A stretch of DNA of 58,508 bases. It comes from JBGTLU01 sp041743935. Its GTDB lineage: Bacteria > Bacteroidota > Bacteroidia > Sphingobacteriales > Sphingobacteriaceae. Positions 33,751 through 43,743 of the stretch are shown here, piece by piece. Each line of letters opens with the position of its first letter. Position 1 is the stretch's first letter. The stretch is taken from positions 1 to 58,508 of the forward strand of contig JBGTLU010000011.1 in NCBI GenBank assembly GCA_041743935.1, written 5' to 3'. The notes below the pieces were generated by a model, which ran no database searches, was not told the origin of the DNA, and saw nothing but the letters and a program-made list of their open reading frames with translations. The position numbers and the translations under genes are program-made.

Positions 33751-34050
33751 TTACTTCTTATAAGTTTTAGCCAGAAACTTTATTTTATCCCAATCATTTT
33801 CAAATAGAGCTTCTTTCTTTTTTCGAGACCAACCTTTTAATTGTTTTTCCCAACTAATAGCTTGATTAATATCTTCAAAAACTTCATAATAACGAAGCTT
33901 AACGGGTCTTTTATTATATGTAAATGATTTTGGATGTTCTCCTGAATTATGTTCCAATAATCTTTTTTCTAAATCATTCGTTACCCCAGTATAATACGCA
34001 CGATTGCTACATTCAACTATATAAACGAAATAATTATAATCAGAAGCCAT
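33751..34050 (-). CDS. GIY-YIG nuclease domain protein, REP-flanked
   Basis: The 99-residue protein is a single GIY-YIG (UvrC/homing-type) nuclease domain. YFVYIVEC and AYYTGVTNDLEKRLLEH hold the paired tyrosines and the arginine. VKLRYYEVF follows, and the metal-binding glutamate is in ISWEKQLKGWSRKKKEAL. It is a stand-alone small member common in Bacteroidota and often annotated as excinuclease-like. REP-like palindromes lie 19 bases beyond its 3' end and 56 bases beyond its 5' end. This suggests that the gene and the repeats form a mobile or repeat-maintaining module, like RAYT transposases with REPs in other bacteria (inference). Confidence 0.92.
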   Translation of the reverse strand: MASDYNYFVYIVECSNRAYYTGVTNDLEKRLLEHNSGEHPKSFTYNKRPVKLRYYEVFEDINQAISWEKQLKGWSRKKKEALFENDWDKIKFLAKTYKK

Positions 34051-34106
34051 GTTTAAAATATAGATTTATTGTAAACTATAGAACTAATGTGTTGATTTGT
34101 GACCAG

Positions 34107-34133
34107 CATCCTTCCGACAATCTCAGGGTGACA
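34107..34133 (-). repeat. REP-like palindrome copy 4 (diverged)
   Basis: The plus strand reads CATCCTTCCGACAATCTCAG then GGTGACA, a diverged version of copy 2 (CACCCTTCGACAAGCTCAGG then GTGACA). It lies upstream of the GIY-YIG start, so the gene has repeats on both sides. Confidence 0.7.
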
Positions 34134-34186
34134 AGAAGCATAATTCCAAATCATAAAGCGAAGTAACAACCAAACCTAAAACCTCC

Positions 34187-34579
34187 CTACGAATACCTTG
34201 GAACAAAAAACCAAGCGCAGGCTCCTGCTATGATGTGCATCGGAATGGTGAGAATTGGGAAACCCTCAGGAGTAACCGAACCATCGGGCAAAGTAGTTTG
34301 CAATGGGCCAACTAAACTTACCAAGGTAAGCAATACGATTACCCATTTATAAATAGTCTCAAACTTATTGCTTTTGGTATTTAGCCACCAATAAAAAACG
34401 CCGGCCAATAAAATTGGAACAACAGTGCTTATGGTTATGGTAAGTAGGTTCACCAATTCTGTAACCACCCGTATTTGTGTTTGACATACTACTGCCCATA
34501 CATTATTGAAAATTACGGCTACTAAGGCAGCCACAATTCCGCCTTTGATAGCATCGGCAAAAGCAACAGAATTCTTCAT
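34187..34579 (-). CDS. Four-helix membrane protein (DUF6069-like)
   Basis: The 130-residue protein has four predicted membrane helices: GIVAALVAVIFNNVWAVV, ITISTVVPILLAGVFYWWL, WVIVLLTLVSLVG and IPMHIIAGACAWFFV. The layout, with a short PDG/TPEG loop before the last helix, resembles DUF6069 proteins of unknown function. It is a single gene, 43 bases downstream of the M61 peptidase gene in the same orientation and possibly cotranscribed with it. Confidence 0.7.
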   Translation of the reverse strand: MKNSVAFADAIKGGIVAALVAVIFNNVWAVVCQTQIRVVTELVNLLTITISTVVPILLAGVFYWWLNTKSNKFETIYKWVIVLLTLVSLVGPLQTTLPDGSVTPEGFPILTIPMHIIAGACAWFFVPRYS

Positions 34580-34622
34580 AGCAATTAGTTTTGGTAAAAC
34601 TAAGCTACAGAATATTAAGTTA

Positions 34623-36413
34623 TTAATCCAAATGTAACCAAATTCGGTAATTAGCTGTTTGCAAAGGAGTAGGGTTAGCTATGCGCTCAAAACGAAACCT
34701 AACCGAAGGATTTGCTCCTAAAACCAATTGTAATACCTGCAATTTGCCATCGCGTGCTATCGCCAATGAAATAGCATCTCCCGGTTTTTTGGTGTTTATG
34801 TAATTGGTTATGTTGTCTAATCGATACCCATCAATTCCAATAATTTCATCGTTTACATTTAATCCGTATTCCCATGCTGCACTTCCTCTGGAAACAAACG
34901 TTACTGTAAGTTTACCCTCTCGCAAAACAGTTGTTGCTCCAAGCCAAGTTTCATTGCTATTGGCAGCTGTATTTACCAAGCGAAGGCCAACGGCATCAAA
35001 ATAGTCGTTGTAAGGGATGGTTTCGGTACCATCAATGTATTTTTTGTAGAAATCAGTTAAATCCATTCCGGCATACTTTTCTAAGTCTTTCTTAAACTCA
35101 TCATCCGTAAAACCTCGTTTTTTCTTGAGGTAATATTCTTCGTACATGTATTTCATGAAATCGTCCATTCTTAGCTTCCCTTTGCTGTTTTTCATGATAA
35201 TCATATCTAGTACACAGGCAATAATAGCACCCTTGGAATAATAGGAAATTTGCGAGTTATTAGAGTTTTCGTTTCGGCGGTAGTATTTTATCCAAGCATC
35301 AAAACTGGCATCTGCAACGGCTTCTACTTTATTGCCAGGAGTGTTTTCAACGGTTGATATTTGGTTTGCCATCATAGCCAGATATCCATCAGCAGAAAAA
35401 GCACCAATTCTGCGAATGGTATGGTCATCATAATAACTGGTAAAACCTTCCATTACCCACAATTTGCGGGTATAGTTTTCTTTATCGTAATCAAACGGTC
35501 CCAAGGCAATGGGGCGTAATCGTTTTACATTCCATAAATGAAAATATTCATGTGCTACTAAACTTAAAAAGTTACGATAGCCAATTTCTGTAATTAAATT
35601 AAATCTGGAAACTTGTAACACAGTTGAGTTTAAGTGTTCTAACCCACCTCCGCCACTTGCAACGCTATGCACGATGAACACGTATTTTTTTAATGGTAAA
35701 TCTTTGAATATTGCAACCTGAGCATCAATTATTCGAGTAATGTCTTCTACCAATCTTTTCTCATCAAATGGCGCACCTCCATAGATTGCAATTTCGTGAG
35801 GTATACCGGCGGCCATAAATTTTATCACCTCGTGGTTGCCAATTTCTATCGGCGAATCTCCTAGAATATCATAATTCGGAGCATAAAGTGTAAATGGGTC
35901 ATTTGCTGCAGCATCTAAACCTGTGGCAATTTTTTCCCAATTCTTGTATGGTTTTATTTTTATGGTGGATGCCCAGTCTTTCTTTCCATCTACATACATG
36001 AAAATACTGGTTCCGCTTAAAAAAGCGTGTGAAGCATCAATAAAGCTAGTTCTAACAGTTAGTTCATATGCATACACTTTGTAATTAAACGTAACATTAG
36101 ATCCCTTTTTGGCAAATATCTTCCATGAGTTTTTATCTATTTTCTCCACTTTTAAAGTTTGATTCCCTGCCGTTGCAGATACACCCTCCACGTGCTTGGC
36201 AAACTCTCTAACTAAATAAGAACCTGGTGCCCAAACGGGCATTTTCACAATCACAAAATCATCCGGTATGGAGTTAATTTCCATTTTTATATCCACATAA
36301 TGTGTTGGAGCTTCATCAAAAGATAGGTGGTATGTAATTCTAGAGTTTTGGGCAGTAGCAGCCAAAGTAGTTTGCAAAAGCAAAATCATTAATAGTAGTT
36401 TTAATCGGTTCAT
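34623..36413 (-). CDS. M61-family (glycyl aminopeptidase-like) metallopeptidase with PDZ domain
   Basis: The 596-residue protein has a signal peptide (1-21, ending TLAATAQ) and an N-terminal strand domain. The zinc site is in LVAHEYFHLWNVKRLRP (HExxH, about residue 290) with the third ligand in LWVMEGFTSYYDDH. A PDZ-like domain (about 485-570) contains VSRGSAAWEYGLNVNDEIIG. This matches M61 peptidases, which remove N-terminal residues with a preference for Gly and Ala. Periplasmic action is expected. It is divergent from the S8 protease gene with a 153-base gap. Confidence 0.92.
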   Translation of the reverse strand: MNRLKLLLMILLLQTTLAATAQNSRITYHLSFDEAPTHYVDIKMEINSIPDDFVIVKMPVWAPGSYLVREFAKHVEGVSATAGNQTLKVEKIDKNSWKIFAKKGSNVTFNYKVYAYELTVRTSFIDASHAFLSGTSIFMYVDGKKDWASTIKIKPYKNWEKIATGLDAAANDPFTLYAPNYDILGDSPIEIGNHEVIKFMAAGIPHEIAIYGGAPFDEKRLVEDITRIIDAQVAIFKDLPLKKYVFIVHSVASGGGGLEHLNSTVLQVSRFNLITEIGYRNFLSLVAHEYFHLWNVKRLRPIALGPFDYDKENYTRKLWVMEGFTSYYDDHTIRRIGAFSADGYLAMMANQISTVENTPGNKVEAVADASFDAWIKYYRRNENSNNSQISYYSKGAIIACVLDMIIMKNSKGKLRMDDFMKYMYEEYYLKKKRGFTDDEFKKDLEKYAGMDLTDFYKKYIDGTETIPYNDYFDAVGLRLVNTAANSNETWLGATTVLREGKLTVTFVSRGSAAWEYGLNVNDEIIGIDGYRLDNITNYINTKKPGDAISLAIARDGKLQVLQLVLGANPSVRFRFERIANPTPLQTANYRIWLHLD

Positions 36414-36566
36414 AAGCCAATTATACGGATTTTAACGGAATTCAAGAGCAATTTTGACCTTAGGTTAAATTATTCATTCAATAAGTAATAGATATAATTA
36501 TTTATTAGATATTTCTTGATTTTCATAATTTTCATATTTTAGTAGTTCAAATTAATAAATGCTCTC

Positions 36567-39368
36567 ATGAAAAAATTACTTTTACTCACCTATGTGGTGA
36601 TGTTTACTCTATTTGCAAAAGCGCAAGTAAGCATCGACCCTCAACTCGAAACCGAGTTTTCAAAATTAGAATCTAAGGAAAACCCTTTAGAAGTGATTAT
36701 TTACTTTAAAGGGGGTGGTCCTGTATCTGCTTTGCAGTTGGAACAATTAAAGATGGTTGGTATCCACAGTGGATTAACCATGCGTGTTTTACCTGCCGTA
36801 TTTACCATTGCAACCCAGCTGCAGGTAGAACAGCTAAAGCAATCTAATCAGATTTTATCTATAACATGGAATGCACCTTTGGAAGAGACCAACCAAAAAG
36901 ACAGAGAGATTTTAGGGGTAAACAAAATTGAGAATGACGCCTACTTAAAATCTTTAAATAATAATACAGCTTTTAGTGGTAAAGGAGTGGTTGTGATGGT
37001 TAACGATTCCGGAGTGGATGCAACCCATCCTGATTTATTATTTAATCCAACTTCGGCAACTAGCCCAACCATTGGCAACGTGTATGGCTTATTGCTTACC
37101 GCTGCTGATATTGCCGGCATGCAAAACACCTTTAATCCAATAGTGTACGAAACAAATGTTACCAATACCGACCCTTTCAGTGGTCATGGAACACACGTAG
37201 CAGGATCGGTAGCGGGCAGAGGAACTTTATCTGCTGGAAAATATAAAGGTTCTGCAATTGGAGCTCAAATTGTAGGATATGGAACGGGTATTCCGGGCGA
37301 TCCAGGATTAGGAGTAATACCTGTTGGCGGATTATTAGGGCCATTCACAGGATTTGATTATGCCTTGTTTTATAATCAACAACCTGAAAATGCGAATAAA
37401 AAAATCAGAATAGTAACCAATTCATGGGGAACTGCAAATCCACAAATTAATCCGAATGGAGCTACAGAAAGTGCTTCAAAACGCTGTGTAGATGCAGGCA
37501 TTACCGTGTTGTTCTCTGCCGGTAACAGAGCTAATCCGAATACCATGAACCCCTACTCTAAAATGCCTTGGAACATTGCGGTTGCTGCGGGCGATGCTGA
37601 TGGTAATTTAGCCAGCTTCTCCTCCAGAGGGTTAAAAGATGATTTTGTTCCCTTCGAGAAAGATGGAAAGTTATTTATCTCTTTAAACCGACCAACCATT
37701 ACTGGCCCAGGAGTGAACGTAATTTCTACCCGTGGATTGTCTGTAAATACTATAGTTACCACCGGATTAACAGATCCTAACATTGTAGAAGCAGAATTAT
37801 TGCCTTTTTACACCGTAAAAAGCGGTACTTCCATGTCTACCCCACATACTGCAGGGGTTGTAGCATTAATGTTGGAAGCAAACCCCGCATTGACACCTGC
37901 TCAAATAAAAGATATTTTAGAGGAAACAGCCACCTACATGCCGTTTAGGGAAGAGTGGGAAGTTGGGGGCGGTTATGTAAATGCACATGCAGCAGTGTAT
38001 CGGGCAATAGAGTTGAAATCCGATTCTACTACATCTACCTACAGCAGAAAACACAACAATTTGGGGATTAAATTTGTGGCAAAAACAGACCCCAGCAAAA
38101 TCATTACATTACGGGAAAATTTCACGTATAATTACGCCCCCATTCCCGGAGGCTTACCAGTTAACTCACCATTTACCAGCCAAACTATACGCAATTTTAC
38201 CGTTGCACCGGGTGTTAGTATTTTACAATATACCGACACCGTATTTACCGGTACACCAGTGCTGGGTTTTGCTTTAGGCAGTGATCATTTAAGGGTAGAA
38301 TTAAGAAGTCCTAGTGGTAAATTATTTTTGCTACCCGGATTTGGAGGCAACGTACGTACGTTCAATATTTCTGAACCCGAGCCAGGTTCTTGGACAGCTA
38401 CTGTGCGTTTACAAAACGGAAATACTTCGCAAGGCTTCATCAGAGCATCTATTCGAAGAATTACTTTGCCAGATGTTGCATTTGAAGGTATAGGAGATAT
38501 TTCGGGTCATCCGCGCGAGAATTCTATTAAATTTGCTATTTTAAACCGATTGGTAGATGCCAGGTCTATTAGCTTTGAACCTGATCAGGATATTACCAGA
38601 GGAGAATTAGCTCGTTATTTACTCACTGCTTTACCTGTAAAGCAGCAATCTAACCCAACACCTATGTTTGCCGATGCTGGAGAAAATAAAACCCTTTATG
38701 AAGGATTAAGTACCGATGGAAACTTGTTTAAAGACCGTTCGCATACGGTTGCTCCTTTGGTTATGACCAAAACTCCCGGACAATTTAATCCCGAAGGATT
38801 AGTAACTAAATTGGAAATGGCATATACCTTGGTGCAATCTGCTGCATTAGGCGGACAAGTTTTTGCCGCAAAGGGTCAACCGGTTATGTTTAATGGTAAA
38901 CCAGTTACAGATTTAGGTACATTAAGTGATGATGAAAAAGCAATTGTTAAAGTTGCAATAGATAATGATTTAATTGAGGTAACAGAAAATGGTACAACGG
39001 CATCGTTCTCCCCTAATGCAACCGTAACCAGAGGCGATTATTCCGCATATATTTCGCGCTCATTTACGCAAATAAAATCAGTGGTAACCAGCACAAACGA
39101 TAAGTCTGCCAAAAACGGCAGTTATTTTACAAAACTGTTGGTAAACGAGGATAAGAGTGCATTAGAAATGGGAATTGTAGTGGCTAAAGCAACCGAAATG
39201 AAAATTGAATTAGTAGATATTTCAGGAAAAGTACTACATAGCACCATCCAAAATATTGGTGCTGGTAATGCTGATTTTAGCATACCTATTACCGATATTA
39301 CCTCAGGCTTAGGCATTGTTAAAGTTAGCCTTGGCAATGAGGTATTAGTAAGAAAGTTTATTAAGTAA
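36567..39368 (+). CDS. S8 subtilisin-family protease with SLH-like repeats and T9SS sorting domain
   Basis: The 933-residue secreted protease has a signal peptide (1-20, ending FAKAQ), an inhibitor-like prodomain, and a catalytic triad in VVMVNDSGVDATHPD, FSGHGTHVAGSVAGRG and SGTSMSTPHTAGVVAL (about residues 148, 208 and 419). A strand domain (about 495-635) follows. Residues about 640-830 then hold three SLH-like segments (ARSISFEPDQDITRGELARY, FNPEGLVTKLEMAYTLVQS, FSPNATVTRGDYSAYISRS). The last 80 residues are a type A sorting tail (IELVDISGKVLHS ... VLVRKFIK). SLH-like modules in a T9SS cargo protein are unusual. Confidence 0.92.
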   Translation: MKKLLLLTYVVMFTLFAKAQVSIDPQLETEFSKLESKENPLEVIIYFKGGGPVSALQLEQLKMVGIHSGLTMRVLPAVFTIATQLQVEQLKQSNQILSITWNAPLEETNQKDREILGVNKIENDAYLKSLNNNTAFSGKGVVVMVNDSGVDATHPDLLFNPTSATSPTIGNVYGLLLTAADIAGMQNTFNPIVYETNVTNTDPFSGHGTHVAGSVAGRGTLSAGKYKGSAIGAQIVGYGTGIPGDPGLGVIPVGGLLGPFTGFDYALFYNQQPENANKKIRIVTNSWGTANPQINPNGATESASKRCVDAGITVLFSAGNRANPNTMNPYSKMPWNIAVAAGDADGNLASFSSRGLKDDFVPFEKDGKLFISLNRPTITGPGVNVISTRGLSVNTIVTTGLTDPNIVEAELLPFYTVKSGTSMSTPHTAGVVALMLEANPALTPAQIKDILEETATYMPFREEWEVGGGYVNAHAAVYRAIELKSDSTTSTYSRKHNNLGIKFVAKTDPSKIITLRENFTYNYAPIPGGLPVNSPFTSQTIRNFTVAPGVSILQYTDTVFTGTPVLGFALGSDHLRVELRSPSGKLFLLPGFGGNVRTFNISEPEPGSWTATVRLQNGNTSQGFIRASIRRITLPDVAFEGIGDISGHPRENSIKFAILNRLVDARSISFEPDQDITRGELARYLLTALPVKQQSNPTPMFADAGENKTLYEGLSTDGNLFKDRSHTVAPLVMTKTPGQFNPEGLVTKLEMAYTLVQSAALGGQVFAAKGQPVMFNGKPVTDLGTLSDDEKAIVKVAIDNDLIEVTENGTTASFSPNATVTRGDYSAYISRSFTQIKSVVTSTNDKSAKNGSYFTKLLVNEDKSALEMGIVVAKATEMKIELVDISGKVLHSTIQNIGAGNADFSIPITDITSGLGIVKVSLGNEVLVRKFIK

Positions 39369-39390
39369 TTACGCATCAATTAAAATGTTC

Positions 39391-39432
39391 ATAATCGGGA
39401 TGCAGCAATTGCTGCATCCCGATTATTTTTTA
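39391..39432 (+). terminator. Strong Rho-independent terminator after the S8 protease
   Basis: A perfect 16-base stem (ATAATCGGGATGCAGC and its complement) closes an AATT tetraloop and is followed by a T run, 22 bases after the stop. Confidence 0.95.
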
Positions 39433-39447
39433 ATATATTTTCCTGAA

Positions 39448-39455
39448 TACCTTTG
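39448..39455 (+). promoter_or_regulatory. Promoter -7 box for the RND efflux operon
   Basis: TACCTTTG matches TAnnTTTG. Transcription would begin near 39461, leaving a 90-base leader before the adaptor gene. Confidence 0.45.
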
Positions 39456-39551
39456 TTTAAGGCTGTAAAATAGGTGATACATTAAAACATATTAATGGTT
39501 AAACACATAATATTGTGTATTCTTTTCAACTGTACACGTTAATACAAATCA

Positions 39552-40628
39552 ATGAAAATTAAATATTTTATTTATGCCGCTATTATTTTAGTGGTTGGAT
39601 ATTTAGTCTATAACAGAATATACGGTTCTGCTACGCCTACTGCCGGACCACAGCAAGCACGTCCTGGTGCGGGAGCAGGCAACCCCACCCTTTCTGTTAA
39701 TGGCATAATAGTTACTCCACAAGAATTTACAGAGCGGATATTTATTACCGGAAATATTGTAGCAAACGAGCAGGTAGATTTGAAACCAGAATCATCTGGT
39801 AAAATAACTCAAATTTATTTCAGAGAAGGAAGTAACGTTTCCAGAGGGCAACTGTTGGTTAAAATAAACGATAATGAATTACAAGCACAATTAGCTAAGG
39901 CAAAGAATAGGCAGCAGTTGGCAGAACAACAAGAGTTCCGTCAGCGCCAATTACTTCAAAGAGAGGCAGTAAGTCAGCAAGATTACGATGTGGTGTTGGC
40001 AGAATTAAATAGTTTGAAAACAGAAACACAATTAATACAAGCTCAAATTCAAAAAACAGAAATACGTGCACCTTTTAGCGGAACTATTGGTTTGCGCTCA
40101 GTTTCTGTTGGAGATTACGTTACACCGAGCAGTACCATAAGTAAATTGGTAAATATAAATCCGGCTAAAATTGAATTTAGTATTCCGGAAAGATATTCGT
40201 CATTAATTCAAAATAATACCAAAATTACTTTCACAGTAGTGGGCACTGAAAGAACGTTTGAAGGAACAGTATTTGCCATCGAGCCGAAAATAGATCAAAC
40301 CACCAGAACCATACAATTAAAAGCCATCAGCCCTAATTCAAACGGATTATTATTGCCGGGAGCTTTTGCTAGAATAGAACTTAGCTTAGGTAAGGTAAAC
40401 GATGCGCTAATGGTCCCAACTCAAGCAATTATTCCGGAAGCAACGGGCCAAAAAGTGTTTATTGTTCGAAATGGCAAAGCGCAATCGGTAGCGGTAGAAA
40501 TTGGTACCAGAACAGAATCTCAAATACAAATTACAAAAGGAATTAGCGCTAATGATACGGTTATTACTTCTGGTATATTACAATTAAGGCCAGGTATTGG
40601 TGTGCAAATAAATAATTTGAAACTCTAA
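39552..40628 (+). CDS. RND efflux periplasmic adaptor (membrane fusion protein)
   Basis: The 358-residue adaptor has one N-terminal membrane helix (FIYAAIILVVGYLVY). Next comes a lipoyl/biotinyl-like half (LKPESSGKITQIYFREGSNV followed by SRGQLLVKI), a coiled-coil hairpin (AKAKNRQQLAEQQEFRQRQL), the second lipoyl half (IRAPFSGTIGLRSVSVGDYV) and a beta-barrel. It would link the inner-membrane pump to the outer-membrane channel. It is 10 bases upstream of the pump gene and forms a standard three-gene operon. Confidence 0.94.
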   Translation: MKIKYFIYAAIILVVGYLVYNRIYGSATPTAGPQQARPGAGAGNPTLSVNGIIVTPQEFTERIFITGNIVANEQVDLKPESSGKITQIYFREGSNVSRGQLLVKINDNELQAQLAKAKNRQQLAEQQEFRQRQLLQREAVSQQDYDVVLAELNSLKTETQLIQAQIQKTEIRAPFSGTIGLRSVSVGDYVTPSSTISKLVNINPAKIEFSIPERYSSLIQNNTKITFTVVGTERTFEGTVFAIEPKIDQTTRTIQLKAISPNSNGLLLPGAFARIELSLGKVNDALMVPTQAIIPEATGQKVFIVRNGKAQSVAVEIGTRTESQIQITKGISANDTVITSGILQLRPGIGVQINNLKL

Positions 40629-40638
40629 CTCAACGCTC

Positions 40639-43600
40639 ATGAGCAGTTTATCGTCGGTAAGTATTAGAAGGCCGGTTTTGGCAATTGTATTGTCCATTAC
40701 CATCATCATTTTTGGGATTATTGGTTTTACCAGATTAGGCATTAGAGAATTCCCTAACGTTGATCCTCCCTTTGTTAACGTAAGCACCAGCTACGTAGGG
40801 GCTAATGCCGATGTAATTGAAACACAAATTACAGAACAATTAGAAGAATCCATCAACGGTATTGCCGGAATAAAAACACTTACTTCTTCCAGTAGAGATG
40901 GCGCAAGTAATATTTCCGTAGAGTTTAATTTAGGGGTAGATATGGAAGCTGCAGCAAACGATGTTCGCGATAAAGTGGCCCGATCTGTTCGTTCATTACC
41001 ACCAGATGCAAGCCCTCCTAATGTAAGCAAAGCCGATGCTGATAGCAATCCAATTATTGCCATCAATGTAAAAGGTGGAGATAGGTCTCTTTTGGAGATG
41101 AGTTCCATCGCTGAAAAACGTTTTAAAGAGCGATTACAAACCATTGAAGGGGTTAGTGAAGTGCGAATTTGGGGCGAAAAAAGATATTCCATGCGAATAA
41201 ACATGGATCCTGCACTTTTAGCTGCTTATCAGCTCACTCCATTGGATGTAAGAAATGCACTTAACCGCGAAAACATAGAATTACCATCAGGCAGAATTGA
41301 AGGAACCGCTACCGAACTTTCTGTACGTACGGTTGGTAGATTAACCACGGTTGAAGATTTTAATAATTTACCTATCCGCGATGTGGATGGAAGAGTTATC
41401 AAAATTCAGGATATTGGCTTTGCACAAATACAACCCGAAAACGATAGAACCATACTGAAAAGAGATGGGATTCCGATGGTGGCAGTAGTGGTAGTACCAC
41501 AGCCCGGTACCAATCAAATTCAAATATCCGAAGAAGTAATAAAGCGTATTGAAGAAATAAAATTAGATCTGCCTCCTGATATACAAGTTGATTATGCTTT
41601 TGATGTTACCAAATACGTTCGCAATTCCATTAAAGAAGTACAAGAAACCATTTTCATTGCTTTTGGGTTAGTTGTTATAATCATCTTTGTATTCCTACGT
41701 AATTGGCGTACCACCTTAATTCCAGTTATTGCCATTCCTATTTCATTAATTGGATCCTTTTTTATTATGTACATCAGTGGTTTCTCCATCAATGTTTTAA
41801 CCTTATTAGGTATTGTATTAGCAATAGGATTAGTGGTAGATGATGCCATTGTGGTAATGGAAAATATCTACACAAAAATTGAAAATGGCATGTCGCCTAC
41901 AGATGCGGCACTAAAAGGATCTTCTGAAATATTTTTTGCAGTAATATCTACTACCATAGCTTTAGCTGCTGTATTTCTTCCGGTTATATTTTTAGAAGGA
42001 TTAACCGGTCGTTTGTTCCGAGAATTTGGCTTGGTAGTAGCAGGTTCTGTTATCATTTCATCCTTCGTGGCATTGAGTTTAACTCCCATGCTTTGTGCCA
42101 ATTTGCTGAAAAAATCAACACGTAAAAACTGGTTTTACTCATTAACCGAAAAATGGTTTGATACGTTAAATACAAAATATGAATCGGCATTGAATAGCTT
42201 TATGAATAACCGACTGATTACGGTGGTAATAATGGCTGTTTCTGTGGGCTTAATTGTTTTGTTCATAAATATTTTGCCAAAAGAATTAGCTCCTTTAGAA
42301 GATAGAGGATTACTAACACTTAATGCTACTGCCCCCGAAGGTACCTCCTACGAAATGATGGATGAATTCATCAACGATTTAACCCAATTGGTAAAAGATT
42401 CTATACCAGAAGCTGCTGCTGTAGTGAGTGTTACGTCGCCAGGTTTTGCAGGTGGTGGTGCCAATTCGGGTTTTGTTCGTATAATCCTAACCGATGCAAG
42501 CGAGAGAGAAAGATCTCAACAAGAAATAGCCAATTTTCTGACTGCAAAAACCAGAAACATGACAGCTGCTCGTATACAGGTTAGCCAAGACCCAACCATT
42601 GGCGACCGTCGTGGTGGACAAGGAGTACAATACGTAATTCAAGCGCCAAATCAAGAAAAATTAAGAGAAGTTTTACCTGCATTTTTAGATGAAGCTAGGC
42701 AAAACGCAGCATTCTCATTTGTGGATGCCAATTTGAAATTCAACAAACCCGAAATTAAATTAGTTATTGATAGAGAGAAAGCACGCGCTTTAAAAGTGTC
42801 TACATTAGATATTGCCCAAACCCTTCAGTTAGGTTTAAGCGGCCAACGTTTTGGTTTTTACATTAATGATGGCAAACAATATCAGGTAATTGGCCAAGTT
42901 GCAAGGCCCAACCGAAGCGCACCTATCGACCTAAAATCTTTATATGTTAGAAACGCCGAAGGCAACTTAATTCAGATAGATAACTTAGTTCAATTGGTAG
43001 AACAAAGTAGCCCGCCTCAATTGTATCGCTATAATAGGTACGTTTCTGCCACGGTTAGTGCACAAACGGCTCCTGGAGTAACGTTAGGTCAAGGGGTAGC
43101 CATAATGCAAGAAATAGGAAAAAACCAATTGGATGAAACATTTAGAACCAATCTTGCAGGTCAAGCTCGCGAATTGACAGAAAGTTCTACTACCATTTAC
43201 CAAGCATTTTTATTGACATTAATTTTAATTTATTTGGTACTTGCTGCCCAGTTCGAAAGTTTCAGAGACCCCCTTATCATCATGTTCACCGTGCCTTTAG
43301 CTTTGGTAGGGGCATTGACTTCTTTATGGTTGTTTGATCAAACGTTTAACCTATTTAGCCAAATTGGTATTATAGTTTTGGTTGGATTAGTAACTAAGAA
43401 TGGGATATTAATAGTTGAATTTGCGAACCAAAGAAAAGCAGAAGGCATGAGTATTTTTGATGCAGTTAAACAAGCTGCTCAGCAACGTTTTCGCCCAATT
43501 TTGATGACCAGTCTATCCTCGGCATTAGGTATTTTACCAATTGCCCTAGCTTTAGGTGCTGGTTCAGAAAGTAGGGTTTCTATGGGTATTGCTGTGGTTG

Positions 43601-43737
43601 GCGGATTATTAGTATCCACGTTTTTAACTTTGTTTGTAGTTCCGGTCGTGTATTCTATTTTAAGTGAGAAAACTAAATCTGTTTCTAACGTAGAGCCCAT
43701 AGATAATTTCAATGAACCTGAATTAAAATCAGCATAA
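40639..43737 (+). CDS. RND multidrug efflux permease (HAE1 family)
   Basis: The 1032-residue proton-driven pump has the usual twelve membrane helices and two large periplasmic loops. The N-terminus is SVSIRRPVLAIVLSITIIIF. TM4 holds the proton-relay aspartates in GLVVDDAIVVMENIY, and GSGxE-type porter regions include PGVTLGQGVAIMQEIG. TM10 has GLVTKNGILIVEFANQRK with the relay lysine. It resembles MdtB/MexF-like pumps, and the substrate cannot be told. It stands between the adaptor and the TolC-type channel, with 10- and 6-base gaps. Confidence 0.95.
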   Translation: MSSLSSVSIRRPVLAIVLSITIIIFGIIGFTRLGIREFPNVDPPFVNVSTSYVGANADVIETQITEQLEESINGIAGIKTLTSSSRDGASNISVEFNLGVDMEAAANDVRDKVARSVRSLPPDASPPNVSKADADSNPIIAINVKGGDRSLLEMSSIAEKRFKERLQTIEGVSEVRIWGEKRYSMRINMDPALLAAYQLTPLDVRNALNRENIELPSGRIEGTATELSVRTVGRLTTVEDFNNLPIRDVDGRVIKIQDIGFAQIQPENDRTILKRDGIPMVAVVVVPQPGTNQIQISEEVIKRIEEIKLDLPPDIQVDYAFDVTKYVRNSIKEVQETIFIAFGLVVIIIFVFLRNWRTTLIPVIAIPISLIGSFFIMYISGFSINVLTLLGIVLAIGLVVDDAIVVMENIYTKIENGMSPTDAALKGSSEIFFAVISTTIALAAVFLPVIFLEGLTGRLFREFGLVVAGSVIISSFVALSLTPMLCANLLKKSTRKNWFYSLTEKWFDTLNTKYESALNSFMNNRLITVVIMAVSVGLIVLFINILPKELAPLEDRGLLTLNATAPEGTSYEMMDEFINDLTQLVKDSIPEAAAVVSVTSPGFAGGGANSGFVRIILTDASERERSQQEIANFLTAKTRNMTAARIQVSQDPTIGDRRGGQGVQYVIQAPNQEKLREVLPAFLDEARQNAAFSFVDANLKFNKPEIKLVIDREKARALKVSTLDIAQTLQLGLSGQRFGFYINDGKQYQVIGQVARPNRSAPIDLKSLYVRNAEGNLIQIDNLVQLVEQSSPPQLYRYNRYVSATVSAQTAPGVTLGQGVAIMQEIGKNQLDETFRTNLAGQARELTESSTTIYQAFLLTLILIYLVLAAQFESFRDPLIIMFTVPLALVGALTSLWLFDQTFNLFSQIGIIVLVGLVTKNGILIVEFANQRKAEGMSIFDAVKQAAQQRFRPILMTSLSSALGILPIALALGAGSESRVSMGIAVVGGLLVSTFLTLFVVPVVYSILSEKTKSVSNVEPIDNFNEPELKSA

Positions 43738-43743
43738 TAAAGT

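Noticed and set aside
33557..33763. 68-codon frame containing two MLSLSKH segments
   Set aside because: It is a translation of REP-like palindromes and the spacer between them. The repeated MLSLSKH peptide comes from the DNA repeat, not from a protein family.
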